A stretch of 64,000 bases of DNA from Falsiroseomonas oleicola (GTDB lineage Bacteria; Pseudomonadota; Alphaproteobacteria; Acetobacterales; Acetobacteraceae): assembly GCF_019029495.1 (NCBI RefSeq), contig NZ_JAERQM010000002.1, positions 186,001 through 250,000 of the forward strand, given 5' to 3'. The notes below the pieces were generated by a model, which was not told the origin of the DNA, did not search any database, and was given only the letters and a program-made list of their open reading frames with translations. Below, piece by piece: positions 24,527 through 35,200 of the stretch; position 1 is the stretch's first letter; each line of letters begins with the position of its first letter. A program made the position numbers and the translations under genes.

Positions 24527-26227
24527 TCAGACAAAACCCTCGGCCGCATCCGCCGCCCGCGCCGCCGGGTCGCGCTTCGCCGGGTCACCCCAGCCACCGC
24601 CGCCACCCGACCGCACATGCAGCACATCGCCGGGGGCGAGCGGCACGCCAGTCTCCTTGGTGCGCAGGTCGCGCGGCGCGCCCGTCACGGGGATCAGCCG
24701 GTAGTGATGCGGCGCGCCGTCCTGGCCGCCGAGCATCCCCGCCGCGCCGTGGCGCGCACCGTCGCCGGCCGTATTGGCCCGTGCCGGGCCGGCGGTTTCC
24801 ACCACCAATTCCAGCTCTCCGCCGAGCCCGCCGCGATACTGGCCGTCTCCCGCGGAGCCGCCCAAGAATTCGTGGCGGCGGAAGAACAGGGGGAAGCGGG
24901 CCTCGGCCATTTCGACGCTGCCGAATTTCAGCCCGCCGGCCGAATGCCATTCGCCGGCGCCGGACCAGCCATCGCCGGTCGCATGGCCGCCGCCACCGGG
25001 CCGCGCATGGAACAGGTGCCAGACGAATTTCTTGCCCGCACGTCGCGGGTCGTTGCCCTGGATGGCGATGCGAAAGCGCCGGCCCCAGCCGCCCATGGCA
25101 CGCTCCGGGCAGGCATTCGCCAGCGCCTTGACCACGGCCTCCACGATCTCGTTCGAGCAATGGCTGGTGCAGAGCGTCACCGCCGCCCCCTCCGCCGCGC
25201 GCACGACCGTGCCCTCCTTCGCCAGCACGGTCAGGGGCCGGAAGGCGCCGTCATTCTTGGCCACCTCCGGGTCCAGCAGATAGGCGAGCGCCATCCGCAC
25301 GGCGGAGACGGTGTTGGGCCAGGAGGAATTGACGAAGCCCAAGGTCTGCGGGTCGCTCGCCGTCAGGTCCACGGTCAGCTCGCCGCCCCGCTTGGTGACG
25401 GTGGCGCGGATGGTGACGTCCTCCGCCCCATGCCCGTCATCATCCAGCACCGCCTCGCTTTGCCAGGTGCCGTCGGCCCAACCAGCGATGATGCGGCGGG
25501 CATGCGCCTCCGCCAGGTCCAGTATGGCATCCGTCGCGGCATTCAGCTTGGGCGCGCCGTGGCTGGCCAGCAGCGCCTCCAGCCGCTTCGCGCCGAGTCG
25601 GGCGGAACCCCACATGGCCATCAGGTCGCCCCGGAAGTCGCGCGCGATGCGGGTGTTGAGCGCCAGCATCTGCACGAGGTCCTCGCGCAGGGTGTCGTTC
25701 TCGCCCAGGCGGATCGGCGGGATGCGGATGCCCTCCTGCCAGATCTCGGTGGCGGAGGGGTTGTAGCCGCCATGGGTGGCGCCGCCGATGTCGGACTGAT
25801 GGGCGCGGACGACGCAGAGGAAGACGAGCGAAGGCCCGTCCCGATGATCCGAGGCCGCAGGCCGAGGGTCTGAATCGGGCCGGGGCCCGTCGAAGACGGG
25901 CAAGACAATGGTCAGATCGGGCAGGTGGCTGCCGCCATGCCAGGGGTCATTCAGCAGAAAGCAGTCGCCGGGGCGCATGGCGTCCGGGAAGGCCTGAAGC
26001 ACGGCCTCCGCCGCGAAGGGCATGGCGCCGACATGCACCGGGATGTGGTCCGCCTGCGCCACCAGCCGCCCGCGTGCATCGCAGAGCGCGATGGAAAAAT
26101 CTCGGGAGGAATTCAGGATCTGGGAGGTGGCGGTGCGCAGCAGCGCCTCCCCCATCTCCTCCACCACGGCGCGGAAGCGGTTTTCGAGCACCGCAAGGGT
26201 GACGGGGTCGGGCGGGGAGCTTGGCAT
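24527..26227 (-). CDS. hyuB: Hydantoinase/oxoprolinase subunit B (HyuB family)
   Basis: This encodes 566 residues, the usual size for HyuB. It begins DPVTLAVLENRFRAVVEEMGEALLRTA, followed by SRDFSIALCDARGRLVAQADHIPVHVGAM, DCFLLNDPWHGGSHLPDLT and VVRAHQSDIGGATHGGYN, all typical of this family. It forms the hydrolytic partner of HyuA. It is the upstream gene of the pair. The divergent acyl-CoA ligase gene starts 99 bases away, so 26228-26326 should contain both promoters, though no clear elements were seen there. Confidence 0.92.
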   Translation of the reverse strand: MPSSPPDPVTLAVLENRFRAVVEEMGEALLRTATSQILNSSRDFSIALCDARGRLVAQADHIPVHVGAMPFAAEAVLQAFPDAMRPGDCFLLNDPWHGGSHLPDLTIVLPVFDGPRPDSDPRPAASDHRDGPSLVFLCVVRAHQSDIGGATHGGYNPSATEIWQEGIRIPPIRLGENDTLREDLVQMLALNTRIARDFRGDLMAMWGSARLGAKRLEALLASHGAPKLNAATDAILDLAEAHARRIIAGWADGTWQSEAVLDDDGHGAEDVTIRATVTKRGGELTVDLTASDPQTLGFVNSSWPNTVSAVRMALAYLLDPEVAKNDGAFRPLTVLAKEGTVVRAAEGAAVTLCTSHCSNEIVEAVVKALANACPERAMGGWGRRFRIAIQGNDPRRAGKKFVWHLFHARPGGGGHATGDGWSGAGEWHSAGGLKFGSVEMAEARFPLFFRRHEFLGGSAGDGQYRGGLGGELELVVETAGPARANTAGDGARHGAAGMLGGQDGAPHHYRLIPVTGAPRDLRTKETGVPLAPGDVLHVRSGGGGGWGDPAKRDPAARAADAAEGFV

Positions 26228-26326
26228 GGTCCGACCGTCCCGCCGCAGGCGCGGCGCGTCAAGCGGGGGTTGTTCCGCGGTGGGTGGTCTGGCGGGCGGC
26301 GCGAAGCGGTCGCATCATGCGGGACA

Positions 26327-27811
26327 ATGGAACGCCCCGCCACACTCACCGAACTTCTGGCGCACACCGCCGCCGCGCAACCCGATGCCCCGGCTTTCCC
26401 CGGCCTGAGCTGGGCGCAGGCGGAGGCGCAGGTGCGGCGCCTGGCGGGCGGGCTGGCGGCGGCAGGCATCGGGCCGGGCGACCGGGTGGCGCTGTTCCTG
26501 CCGAATCGCCCCGACTTCCTGCTGCTGCTGTTTGCCCTGGCCCGGCGCGGCGCCTGCGCCGTGCTGCTGAACACGCGGTTCCGGGCGCTGGAGGTCGGCA
26601 ACCTGCTGGCCCGCGCCCAGCCCAAGGCCATTGCCGTGGCGCGCGATTTCGCGGCCGTGGATGCCGCCGCCGTGCTGCCGGACCCGCCGGGCTCGCTGCG
26701 CCTGGTGCTGGGCATGGATGGGCTGGGGGAGGGCCAGCTCGCCGGCCTTCCGGTGCTGACCCGCAACGCGCTGCTGGCGGCGGAGGATTCGCCCGATCTC
26801 GCTACGCCCGGGGCCGAATGCCTGACCTTCACCACCAGCGGCACCACGGCGGGCCCAAAGCTGGTGCTGCACCGCCAAACCTCCATCGCCGGCCATGCGG
26901 CGGATGTGGCGGCGGCCATCGGCACTGATGCACCGGGCGCCGCGATGCTCGCCGCCGTTCCCTTGTGCGGCACATTCGGGCTGAGCGCGGCGCTGGCGGC
27001 GGTGGCGGGTGGGGCGCGGATCGCCTGTATGGAGAAGCTGGACGCCCCGGCCGCCGATGCGCTGATCCGGGCGGAAGGCATCACCCATATGGTCGGTGGC
27101 GACGAATGGCTGCTGCTGCTGGCCGGTGCGGCGGCGGGGCGCCCCTACCAGGGATTTCGCTTCACCGGATTCGCCAGCTTCCATGGCCAGGCGGAGCGGG
27201 TGCTGGCGGCGTCTGACGCGCTGGGCCTCGCGGTGCGCGGCGTCTATGGCAGTTCCGAGGTGCAGGCCTTGTTCGCCGGCCAGAACCCAGCCGGCCCGCA
27301 TCGCGCCGTGGGCGGCGGCGCGCCGGTCAGCGGCGAGTCCGGCTGGCGCATCGCCGAGGATGGCGAATTGCTGCTGCGCGGCCCCTCCCTGTTCGACAGC
27401 TATCTCGGCAATCCGGAGGCGACGGCCAAGGCCCGCACGTCGGATGGCTGGTTCCGCAGCGGCGACCTGGCGCAGCCGCAGCCCGATGGCGGCTTCGGCT
27501 TTCTGACGCGCCGCGGCGACGCCCTGCGCATCGGCGGCTTCCTGGTCTCGCCCGAGGAGATCGAGGGCTTTCTCCAGGCCCAGCCCGGCGTTGCCGCCGC
27601 GCAGGTGGTGGAGGCCGGTGGCAGACCCGTGGCCTTCATCATCCCTGGCACCGGCTATGACGAGGCCAGCCTGATGGCGACAGCGAAAGCGAACCTCGCG
27701 AAATTCAAGGTGCCGTCACGGATCGTGGCGTTGGAAAAATTTCCGGTGGTGGATGGGCCGAACGGCCCAAAGATCCAGCGCGCGCGATTGCGGGAGATGG
27801 CGTCCGAGTGA
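26327..27811 (+). CDS. AMP-forming acyl-CoA synthetase / ligase
   Basis: This encodes 494 residues of the ANL superfamily. It shows the nucleotide-binding loop LTFTTSGTTAGPKLVLH, VYGSSEVQALFAG (A5-like), the hinge-region SDGWFRSGDLAQ and RRGDALRIGGFLVSPEEIE, and the C-terminal catalytic Lys in GPNGPKIQRARLRE. These enzymes activate a carboxylate as acyl-AMP and transfer it to CoA; the substrate here is unknown. The efflux-pump gene starts at the overlapping GTGA, so the two are translationally coupled. That suggests a joint role, for example activating or exporting a carboxylic acid. Confidence 0.86.
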   Translation: MERPATLTELLAHTAAAQPDAPAFPGLSWAQAEAQVRRLAGGLAAAGIGPGDRVALFLPNRPDFLLLLFALARRGACAVLLNTRFRALEVGNLLARAQPKAIAVARDFAAVDAAAVLPDPPGSLRLVLGMDGLGEGQLAGLPVLTRNALLAAEDSPDLATPGAECLTFTTSGTTAGPKLVLHRQTSIAGHAADVAAAIGTDAPGAAMLAAVPLCGTFGLSAALAAVAGGARIACMEKLDAPAADALIRAEGITHMVGGDEWLLLLAGAAAGRPYQGFRFTGFASFHGQAERVLAASDALGLAVRGVYGSSEVQALFAGQNPAGPHRAVGGGAPVSGESGWRIAEDGELLLRGPSLFDSYLGNPEATAKARTSDGWFRSGDLAQPQPDGGFGFLTRRGDALRIGGFLVSPEEIEGFLQAQPGVAAAQVVEAGGRPVAFIIPGTGYDEASLMATAKANLAKFKVPSRIVALEKFPVVDGPNGPKIQRARLREMASE

Positions 27812-29229
27812 GCGGCACGACCCCCAAGCTACGCGACCCGAGAATCGTCGCGGCGATCGTTGCCAGCGCGCTGTTCATGCAGAACCTGGACAGCAGCGTG
27901 GTGGCCACCGCCCTGCCGGCCATGGCGCGCGACCTGGGGCGGGACCCGGTGCATCTCTCGGTCGCCATCACCTCCTACCTCGTGGCGCTCTGCGTCTTCA
28001 TCCCGGTTTCCGGCTGGGTGGCGGACGGCTTCGGGCCGCGGCGGGTCTTCATGTGGGCGATCCTCGTTTTCACCGGCGCCTCGGCCCTGGTGGGGCTGTC
28101 GCAGGGCCTCGGCACGCTGGTGGCGGCGCGGGTGCTCCAGGGGCTGGGCGGCGCCATGATGGTGCCGGTCGGCCGCCTGCTGCTGCTGCGCCGCGTCAGC
28201 AAGGAGGAATTGCTGACGGCGATGACCTGGCTGACCATGCCGGCGCTGCTCGGCCCGATCTTCGGCCCGCCGATCGGCGGGTTGCTGACCGATGCGGTGT
28301 CCTGGCGCGCGGTGTTCTGGATCAATATCCCGGTCGGCGCGCTGGGGCTGCTGCTGGTCTGGCGCTTCATCCCGGAGCTGGAGAAGCAGGACCCCGGCCC
28401 GCTGGACACGCGCGGCCTGCTGTTCTGGGGGATCGCGCTGGCGCTGCTGGTCTCGGGGCTGGAGACGATCGGGCGCGGCCTGGTGCCGCTCTGGGTGACG
28501 CTGGGGGTGCTGGGGCTGGGCGCGCTGGCGACGTTGGCGGCGGTGCTGCATTCGAAGCAGGCGGTGCGGCCGGCGGTCGATCTTTCCCTGCTGTCGATCC
28601 CGAGCTTCGGCATGCCGATGCTCAGCGGCACGCTGTTCCGCATCGGCGCCGGGGCGCTGCCCTTCCTGCTGCCGCTGACGCTGCAATTGGTCTTCGGGCT
28701 CTCGGCCTCCGGCAGCGGGTTGCTGACCTTCGCCACGGCGCTCGGTGCGCTGACCATGAAGCCGCTGATCCGGCCGCTGCTGCGGCGCTTCGGCTTCCGC
28801 ACGATCCTGGTGGCCAATGCCGTGGCGGCGGCGGCGGGGGTGGCGGTCTGCGCGCTGTTCAACCCGTCCTGGCCGCCGATCGCCATCTTCCTGGTGCTGG
28901 CGGCGGGCGGGCTGTCGCGCTCGCTGCAATTCACCTCCATGGCCACCATGGCCTTTGCGGATGTGCCGCAGAACAAGCTGGCGGCGGCCACCGCGATGAC
29001 AGGCACGATCCAGCAATTGTCGGTGGCGCTGGGCGTGGTGCTGGGGTCGCTGACCCTGGCGGCGGGGATGCATTTCCGGGGCACCGCCGAACCGGGTCTG
29101 GCGGAATTCCAGGCCGGCTTCGTGGTGGCGGGGCTGGTGATGCTGGCGATGCTGCCCGGCGCGCTGCGCCTGCCGCGGGATGTGGCCGCGCGCGTTTCCG
29201 GCCACCGGCCAACACCGCCGCAGGCGTGA
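27808..29229 (+). CDS. DHA2-type MFS multidrug efflux transporter
   Basis: This encodes 473 residues with about 14 predicted helices. It starts with GTG overlapping the previous stop. MQNLDSSVVATALPAMARDLG is the first-helix motif D1 of DHA2 proteins (EmrB/QacA). GWVADGFGPRRVF is motif A, and GPIFGPPIGGLLTDAVSWRAVFWINIPVG is motif C with its follow-on. The protein uses proton motive force to expel drugs or small acids. No EmrA-like membrane-fusion partner is nearby, so it probably acts alone at the inner membrane. Confidence 0.9.
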   Translation: MSGTTPKLRDPRIVAAIVASALFMQNLDSSVVATALPAMARDLGRDPVHLSVAITSYLVALCVFIPVSGWVADGFGPRRVFMWAILVFTGASALVGLSQGLGTLVAARVLQGLGGAMMVPVGRLLLLRRVSKEELLTAMTWLTMPALLGPIFGPPIGGLLTDAVSWRAVFWINIPVGALGLLLVWRFIPELEKQDPGPLDTRGLLFWGIALALLVSGLETIGRGLVPLWVTLGVLGLGALATLAAVLHSKQAVRPAVDLSLLSIPSFGMPMLSGTLFRIGAGALPFLLPLTLQLVFGLSASGSGLLTFATALGALTMKPLIRPLLRRFGFRTILVANAVAAAAGVAVCALFNPSWPPIAIFLVLAAGGLSRSLQFTSMATMAFADVPQNKLAAATAMTGTIQQLSVALGVVLGSLTLAAGMHFRGTAEPGLAEFQAGFVVAGLVMLAMLPGALRLPRDVAARVSGHRPTPPQA

Positions 29230-29232
29230 GGG

Positions 29233-29253
29233 GGAGGGGGACAACCCCCCTCC
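29233..29253. terminator. GC-rich hairpin between convergent genes
   Basis: GGAGGGGG-ACAA-CCCCCCTCC lies in the 36-base gap between the MFS gene stop (29229) and the giant repeat gene stop (29266). It is a likely two-way terminator, with no T-run. Confidence 0.5.
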
Positions 29254-29265
29254 ACCCCGCTGGTA

Positions 29266-32200
29266 TCACACGAACAGCGCGTTCACCTGGTTCGAGGACA
29301 TCGCGCCGATCTGGGTGCTGGTGAAGCCGGCGACCTGGGCGTCCGAGAGCGCCGCGATATCCACCGTCTCCAGCGCCGTGACCTGCGTGGTGGTCAGGGA
29401 GGCGAGCTGCGTCGTGGTCAGCCCCGCCATCTGCCGCGTGGTCAGGGCGGTGACGGAGGTGCTGGTCAGCGCCACGACCTGCGTCGTGGTCAGGGCGCCG
29501 ATCTGGGTCTGGGTCAGGCCGACAAGCTGGCTGGTGGCCAGCGCCGCGGCCTGGGTGGTGGTGAGCGCGGTGACCTGGGTGCTGGTCAGTGCGCCGAGCT
29601 GGGTGGAGGTCAGCCCGCCGAACTGCGTGGTGGTGAGCACCACGATGTCGGTGGTCTCCATGCCGCGGATCTGCCCGCTGCTGATGCCGCCGATCTGGGT
29701 GGAGCTGAGCGCGCCCATCTGGGTCGTGGTCAGCGCCGCCAGCTGATTGCTGCCGAGGCCGGCGACCTGGGTGGTGCCCAGCCCGCCGATCTGGGTGGTG
29801 GTCAGCGCCGCCACCTGGGTGGTGGTCAGGGCCGCGGCCTGGGTGGTGGTCAGTGCAACGAGCTGCGTGGTGGTCAGCGCCATCGCCTGCGTGGTGGTCA
29901 GCGCCGCGAGCTGGGTGGAGGCCAGGCCGCGCAACTGGGTGGTGGTCAGCGCCACGAGGTCGGTGGTCTCCAGCGAGGCCGCCTGGGTGGAGGTCAGGGC
30001 GGAAAGCTGGGTGCTGGTCAGGCCGGCGACCTGCGTTGTCGTCAGGGCGGCGAGGTCGGTGGTCTCCATGCCGCGGAGCGCGGTGGAGGTGATGGCGGCG
30101 ATCTGTGTGCTGGTCAGGGCGCCGATCTGGGTGGTGGTGAGCGCCGCCACCTGGCCGGAGACGAGCCCGGAGATCTGGCTGTTCACCAGGGAGGCGACCT
30201 GGGTGGTGGTGAGGGCTGCCGCCTGAGTGGTGGTCAACGCCGCCATCTGGGTGCTGGTCAGGCCGCGCAGCTGCGTCGTGGTCAGCACGGCGAGGTCGGT
30301 GGTCTCCAGCGCCGCGACCTGGGTATTGGTCAGCCCGTTCACCTGGTCGGAGGTGAGGCCGGCCATCTGGGTGGTGGTGAGCGCGGCGAGGTCGGTGGTC
30401 TCCATGCCGCGGATCCAGTTGCGGCGGATGCTGCCGATCTGGGTGCTGGTCAGGGCGCCGATCTGCGTCGTGGTGAGGGCGGCGAGCTGGCCGGTGGTGA
30501 GGCCCATCATCTGGTCGGAGCCGAAGGCACCGATCTGGGTGGTGGTCAGCGCCGCGACCTGGGTGGTGGTGAAGCCACCGACCTGCGTCGTGGTCAGGGC
30601 GCCGACCTGCGTCGTGGTCAGGGCGGTGGCCTGCGTCGTCGTCAGCGATGCGAGCTGCGTGGAGGTCAGGCCACGCAGCTGGGTGGTGGTCAGCACGGCG
30701 AGGTCCGTGGTCTCCAGCGCCGCGGCCTGGGTGGTGGTCAGGGAGGCGATTTGCGCCGTGGTCAGGCCGGCGACCTGCGTCGTGGTCAGGGCGGCGAGGT
30801 CGGTGGTTTCCATGCCGCGCAGGGCGACGCTGCCGATGGCGGCGATCTGGGTGGTGGTCAGCACGCCGACCTGTGTGGTGGTCAGGGCCGCCACCTGGGC
30901 GCTGGTCAGGCCCACCACCTGGGTGGTGCCGAGTGCGCCGATCTGCGTCGTGGTCAGGACGCCGACCTGGGTCGTGGTCAGCCCCGCGGCCTGGCTGCTG
31001 GTCAGTGCCGCGACCTGGGTGGTGGTCAGCGCCGCCGCCTGGGTGGTGGTCAGCGATGCCACCTGCGTCGCATTCAGGCCGCGCAACTGCGCGGTGGTGA
31101 GCGCGACCAGGTCGGTGGTTTCCAGCGCCGAGGCCTGCGTGGTCGTCAGCGCGCCGATCTGCGTCGCGGTCAGGCCGGCGACCTGGGTGGTGGTCAGGGC
31201 GGCGAGGTCGGTGGTTTCCATGCCGCGCAGGGCGACGCTGCCGATGGCGGCGATCTGCGTGCTGGTCAGGGCGCCGATCTGGGTGGTGGTGAGTGCCGCG
31301 ACCTGGCTGGAGACGAGACCGGCGATCTGGCTGTTCACCAGCGCGCCGATCTGGGTGGTGGTCAGGGCACCGGCCTGGGTGGTGGTCAGTGCGCCAAGCT
31401 GGGTGCTGGTCAGGCCGCGAAGCTGCGTTGTGGTCAGCACTGCGAGGTCGGTGGTTTCCAGCGCCGCGACCTGGGTATTGGTCAGGCCGTTGATCTGGTC
31501 GGAGGTAAGGCCGGCCATCTGGGTGGTGGTCAGCGCCGCGAGATCGGTGGTCTCCATGCCGCGGATCCAGTTGCGGCGGATGCTGCCGATCTGGGTGCTG
31601 GTCAGGGCGCCGATCTGGGTGGTGGTCAGCGCCGCCAACTGGCCGGTGGTGAGGCCCATCATCTGGTCGGAGCCGAAGGCACCGATCTGGGTGGTGGTGA
31701 GGGCAGCGACCTGGGTGGTGGTGAAGCCGCCGACCTGCGTCGTGGTCAGGGCGCCGACCTGCGTCGTGGTCAGGGCGGTGGCCTGCGTCGTGGTCAGCGC
31801 CGCGAGTTGCGTGGAGCTCAGGCCACGCAGCTGGGTGGTGGTCAGCACGGCGAGGTCCGTGGTCTCCATCGCGGAGGCCTGGGTGGTGGTCAGCGCGGCG
31901 ATTTGCGCCGTGGTCAGGCCGGCCACCTGCGTCGTGGTCAGGGCGGCGAGGTCGGTGGTCTCCATGCCGCGCAGGGCGACGCTGCCGATGGCGGCGATCT
32001 GGGTGGTGGTCAGCACGCCCACCTGCGTTGTTGTCAGCGCCGCGACCTGCGTGGAGGTGAGGCCGGCGACCTGGGTGGTGCCCATCGCCGCGACCTGCGT
32101 CGTGGTCAGCGCCGCGGCCTGCGTGCTGGTCAGCCCGCCGATCTGCGTGCTGTTCAGCGCCGCGACCTGGGTGGTGGTGAGCGCCACCGCCTGCGTTGTC

Positions 32201-35200
32201 GTCAGCGACGCCAACTGGGTGCTGGTCAGGCCGCGCAACTGCGCGGTGGTGAGCGCGACCAGGTCGGTGGTTTCCAGCGCCGAGGCCTGCGTGGTCGTCA
32301 GCGCGCCGATCTGCGTCGCGGTCAGCCCGGCCACCTGGGTGGTGGTGAGCGCGGCGAGATCGGTGGTCTCCATACCGCGGAAGGCGGTGGAGCTGATGGC
32401 GGCGATCTGGGTGCTGGTCAGGGCGCCGATCTGGGTGGTGGTGAGTGCCGCGACCTGGCTGGAGACGAGGCCGGCGATCTGGCTGTTCACCAGGGCGGCG
32501 ACCTGGGTGGTGGTCAGCGCCGCCGCCTGGGTGGTGGTCAGTGCGCCAAGCTGGGTGCTGGTCAGGCCGCGAAGCTGCGTTGTGGTCAGCACGGCGAGGT
32601 CGGTGGTTTCCAGCGCCGCGACCTGGGTATTGGTCAGCCCGTTCACCTGGTCGGAGGTGAGGCCGGCCATCTGGGTGGTGGTGAGCGCGGCGAGGTCGGT
32701 GGTCTCCATGCCGCGGATCCAGTTGCGGCGGATGCTGCCGATCTGGGTGCTGGTCAGGGCACCGATCTGCGTCGTGGTCAGCGCGGCCAACTGGCCGGTG
32801 GTCAGGCCCATCATCTGATTGGAGCCGAAGGCGCCGATCTGGGTGGTGGTCAGCGCCGCGACCTGGGTGGTGGTGAAGCCGCCGACCTGGGTGGTGGTCA
32901 GGGCGCCGACCTGCGTCGTGGTCAGGGCGGTGGCCTGCGTCGTCGTCAGCGATGCGAGCTGCGCGGAGGTCAGGCCCGCAAGCTGGGTCGTCGTCAGCAC
33001 GGCGAGGTCGGTGGTCTCCATCGCGGAGGCCTGGGTGGTGGTCAGCGCGGCGATTTGCGCCGTGGTCAGGCCGGCCACCTGGGTGGTGGTCAGGGCGGCG
33101 AGGTCCGTGGTCTCCATGCCGCGCAGGGCAATGCTGCTGATGGCGGCGATCTGGGTGGTGGTGAGGGCGCCGACCTGGGTGGTGGTCAGGGCTGCCACCT
33201 GGGTGCTGGTCAGGCCCGCCACCTGGGTGGTGCCCATCGCCGCGATCTGCGTCGTGGTCAGCGCCGCGGCCTGCGTGCTGGTCATCGCCGCGAGCTGGCT
33301 GCTGGTCAGCGCCGCCATCTGCGTCGAGGTCAATGCCGTCGTCTGCGTGGTGGTAAGGGCGCCGATCTGTGTCGCATTCAGGCCACGCAGCTGGGTCGTG
33401 CTCAGCGCCACGAGGTCCGTGGTCTCCAGTGCGGAGGCCTGGGTGGTGGTCAAGGCACTGATCTGCGTCGCGGTCAGGCCGGCGACCTGGGTGGTGGTCA
33501 GGGCGGCGAGGTCGGTGGTCTCCATGCCGCGAAGGGCGGTGGAGGTGATGGCCGCGATCTGCGTACTGGTCAGGGCGCCGATCTGGGTGGTGGTCAGCGC
33601 GGCGACCTGGCCGGAGACGAGCCCGGCGATCTGGCTGTTCACCAGGGAGGCGACCTGGGTGGTGGTCAGCGCCGCCGCCTGCGTCGTGGTCATCCCGCCA
33701 AGCTGGGTGCTGGTCAGGCCGCGAAGCTGCGTCGTGGTCAGCACGGCGAGGTCGGTGGTTTCCAGCGCCGCGACCTGGGTATTGGTCAGGCCGTTGATCT
33801 GGTCGGAGGTAAGGCCGGCCATCTGGGTGGTGGTCAGCGCGGCGAGGTCGGTGGTCTCCATGCCGCGGATCCAGTTGCGGCGGATGCTGCCGATCTGGGT
33901 GCTGGTCAGGGCGCCGATCTGCGTCGTGGTGAGGGCGGCGAGCTGGCCGGTGGTGAGGCCCATTATCTGGTCGGAGCCGAAGGCACCGATCTGGGTGGTG
34001 GTCAGCGCCGCGACCTGGGTGGTGGTGAAGCCACCGACCTGGGTGGTGGTCAGGGCACCGACCTGGGTGGTGGTCAGGGCGTTGGCCTGTGTCGTTGTCA
34101 GCGCTGCCATCTGCGTGCTGGTCAGGCCGCGAAGCTGGGTGGTGCTGAGCGCCACCAGGTCCGTGGTCTCCAGTGCCGCGGCCTGGGTGGTGGTCAGGGA
34201 GGCGAGCTGCGCCGTGGTCAGGCCGGCGATCTGCGTCGTGGTCAGCGCGGCGAGGTCGGTGGTCTCCATGCCGCGGATCTGGCTGCTGCGGATGGCCGCG
34301 ATCTGCGTGGTGGTCAGCACGCCGACCTGCGTCGTGGTCAGCGCGGCCAATTGGGTGCTGGTCAGGCCGGCGATCTGGGTGGTGCCGAGCGCGCCGATCT
34401 GCGTGGTGGTCAGTGCCGCGGTCTGGGTGCTGGTCAGCGCCGCGAATTGCGTGCTGTTCAGCGCCGCCATCTGCGTGCTGGTCAGGGCGGTGGCCTGGGT
34501 GGTGGTGAGTGCCGCCACCTGGGTGCTGTTCAGGCCGCGCAACTGAGCCGTGCTGAGCACAGCGAGGTCCGTCGTCTCCAGCGCCACCGCCTGGGTCGTG
34601 GTCAGCGCGCCGATCTGCGTCGCGGTCAGGCCGGCGACCTGGGTGGTGGTGAGGGCCGCGAGATCGGTGGTCTCCATGCCACGGATCGCGGTGGAGCTGA
34701 TGACGGCGATCTGCGTGCTGGTCAGCGTGCCGACCTGGGTCGTGCTCAGCGCCGCCAATTGCGCGGAGGTGATGCCGGCGAGCTGCGTGCTGGCCAGGGC
34801 CCCGAGCTGTGTGGTGGTGAGCGCGGCGGCCTGGGTGGTGGTCAGGGCGCCCATCTGGGTGCTGGTCAGGCCGCGCAGCTGCGTCGTGGTCAGCACCGCG
34901 AGGTCCGTGGTCTCCAGCGCCGCGACCTGGGTGGTGTTCAGCGAATTCACCTGATCGGAGGTCAAGCCGCCGATCTGCGTGGTGGTGAAGGCGGCGAGGT
35001 CCGTCGTCTCCAGCCCGGTGATCCAGTTGCGGCGGATGCTGCCGATCTGGGTGCTGGTCAGGGCACCGATCTGGGTGGTGGTCAGCGCGGCAAGCTGGCC
35101 GGTGGTCAGGCCCATGATCTGGGTGCTGCCGAAGGCGCCGATCTGCGTCGTGGTCAGGGCGGCCACCTGGGTGGTGGTGAAGGCGCCGACCTGGGTGGTG

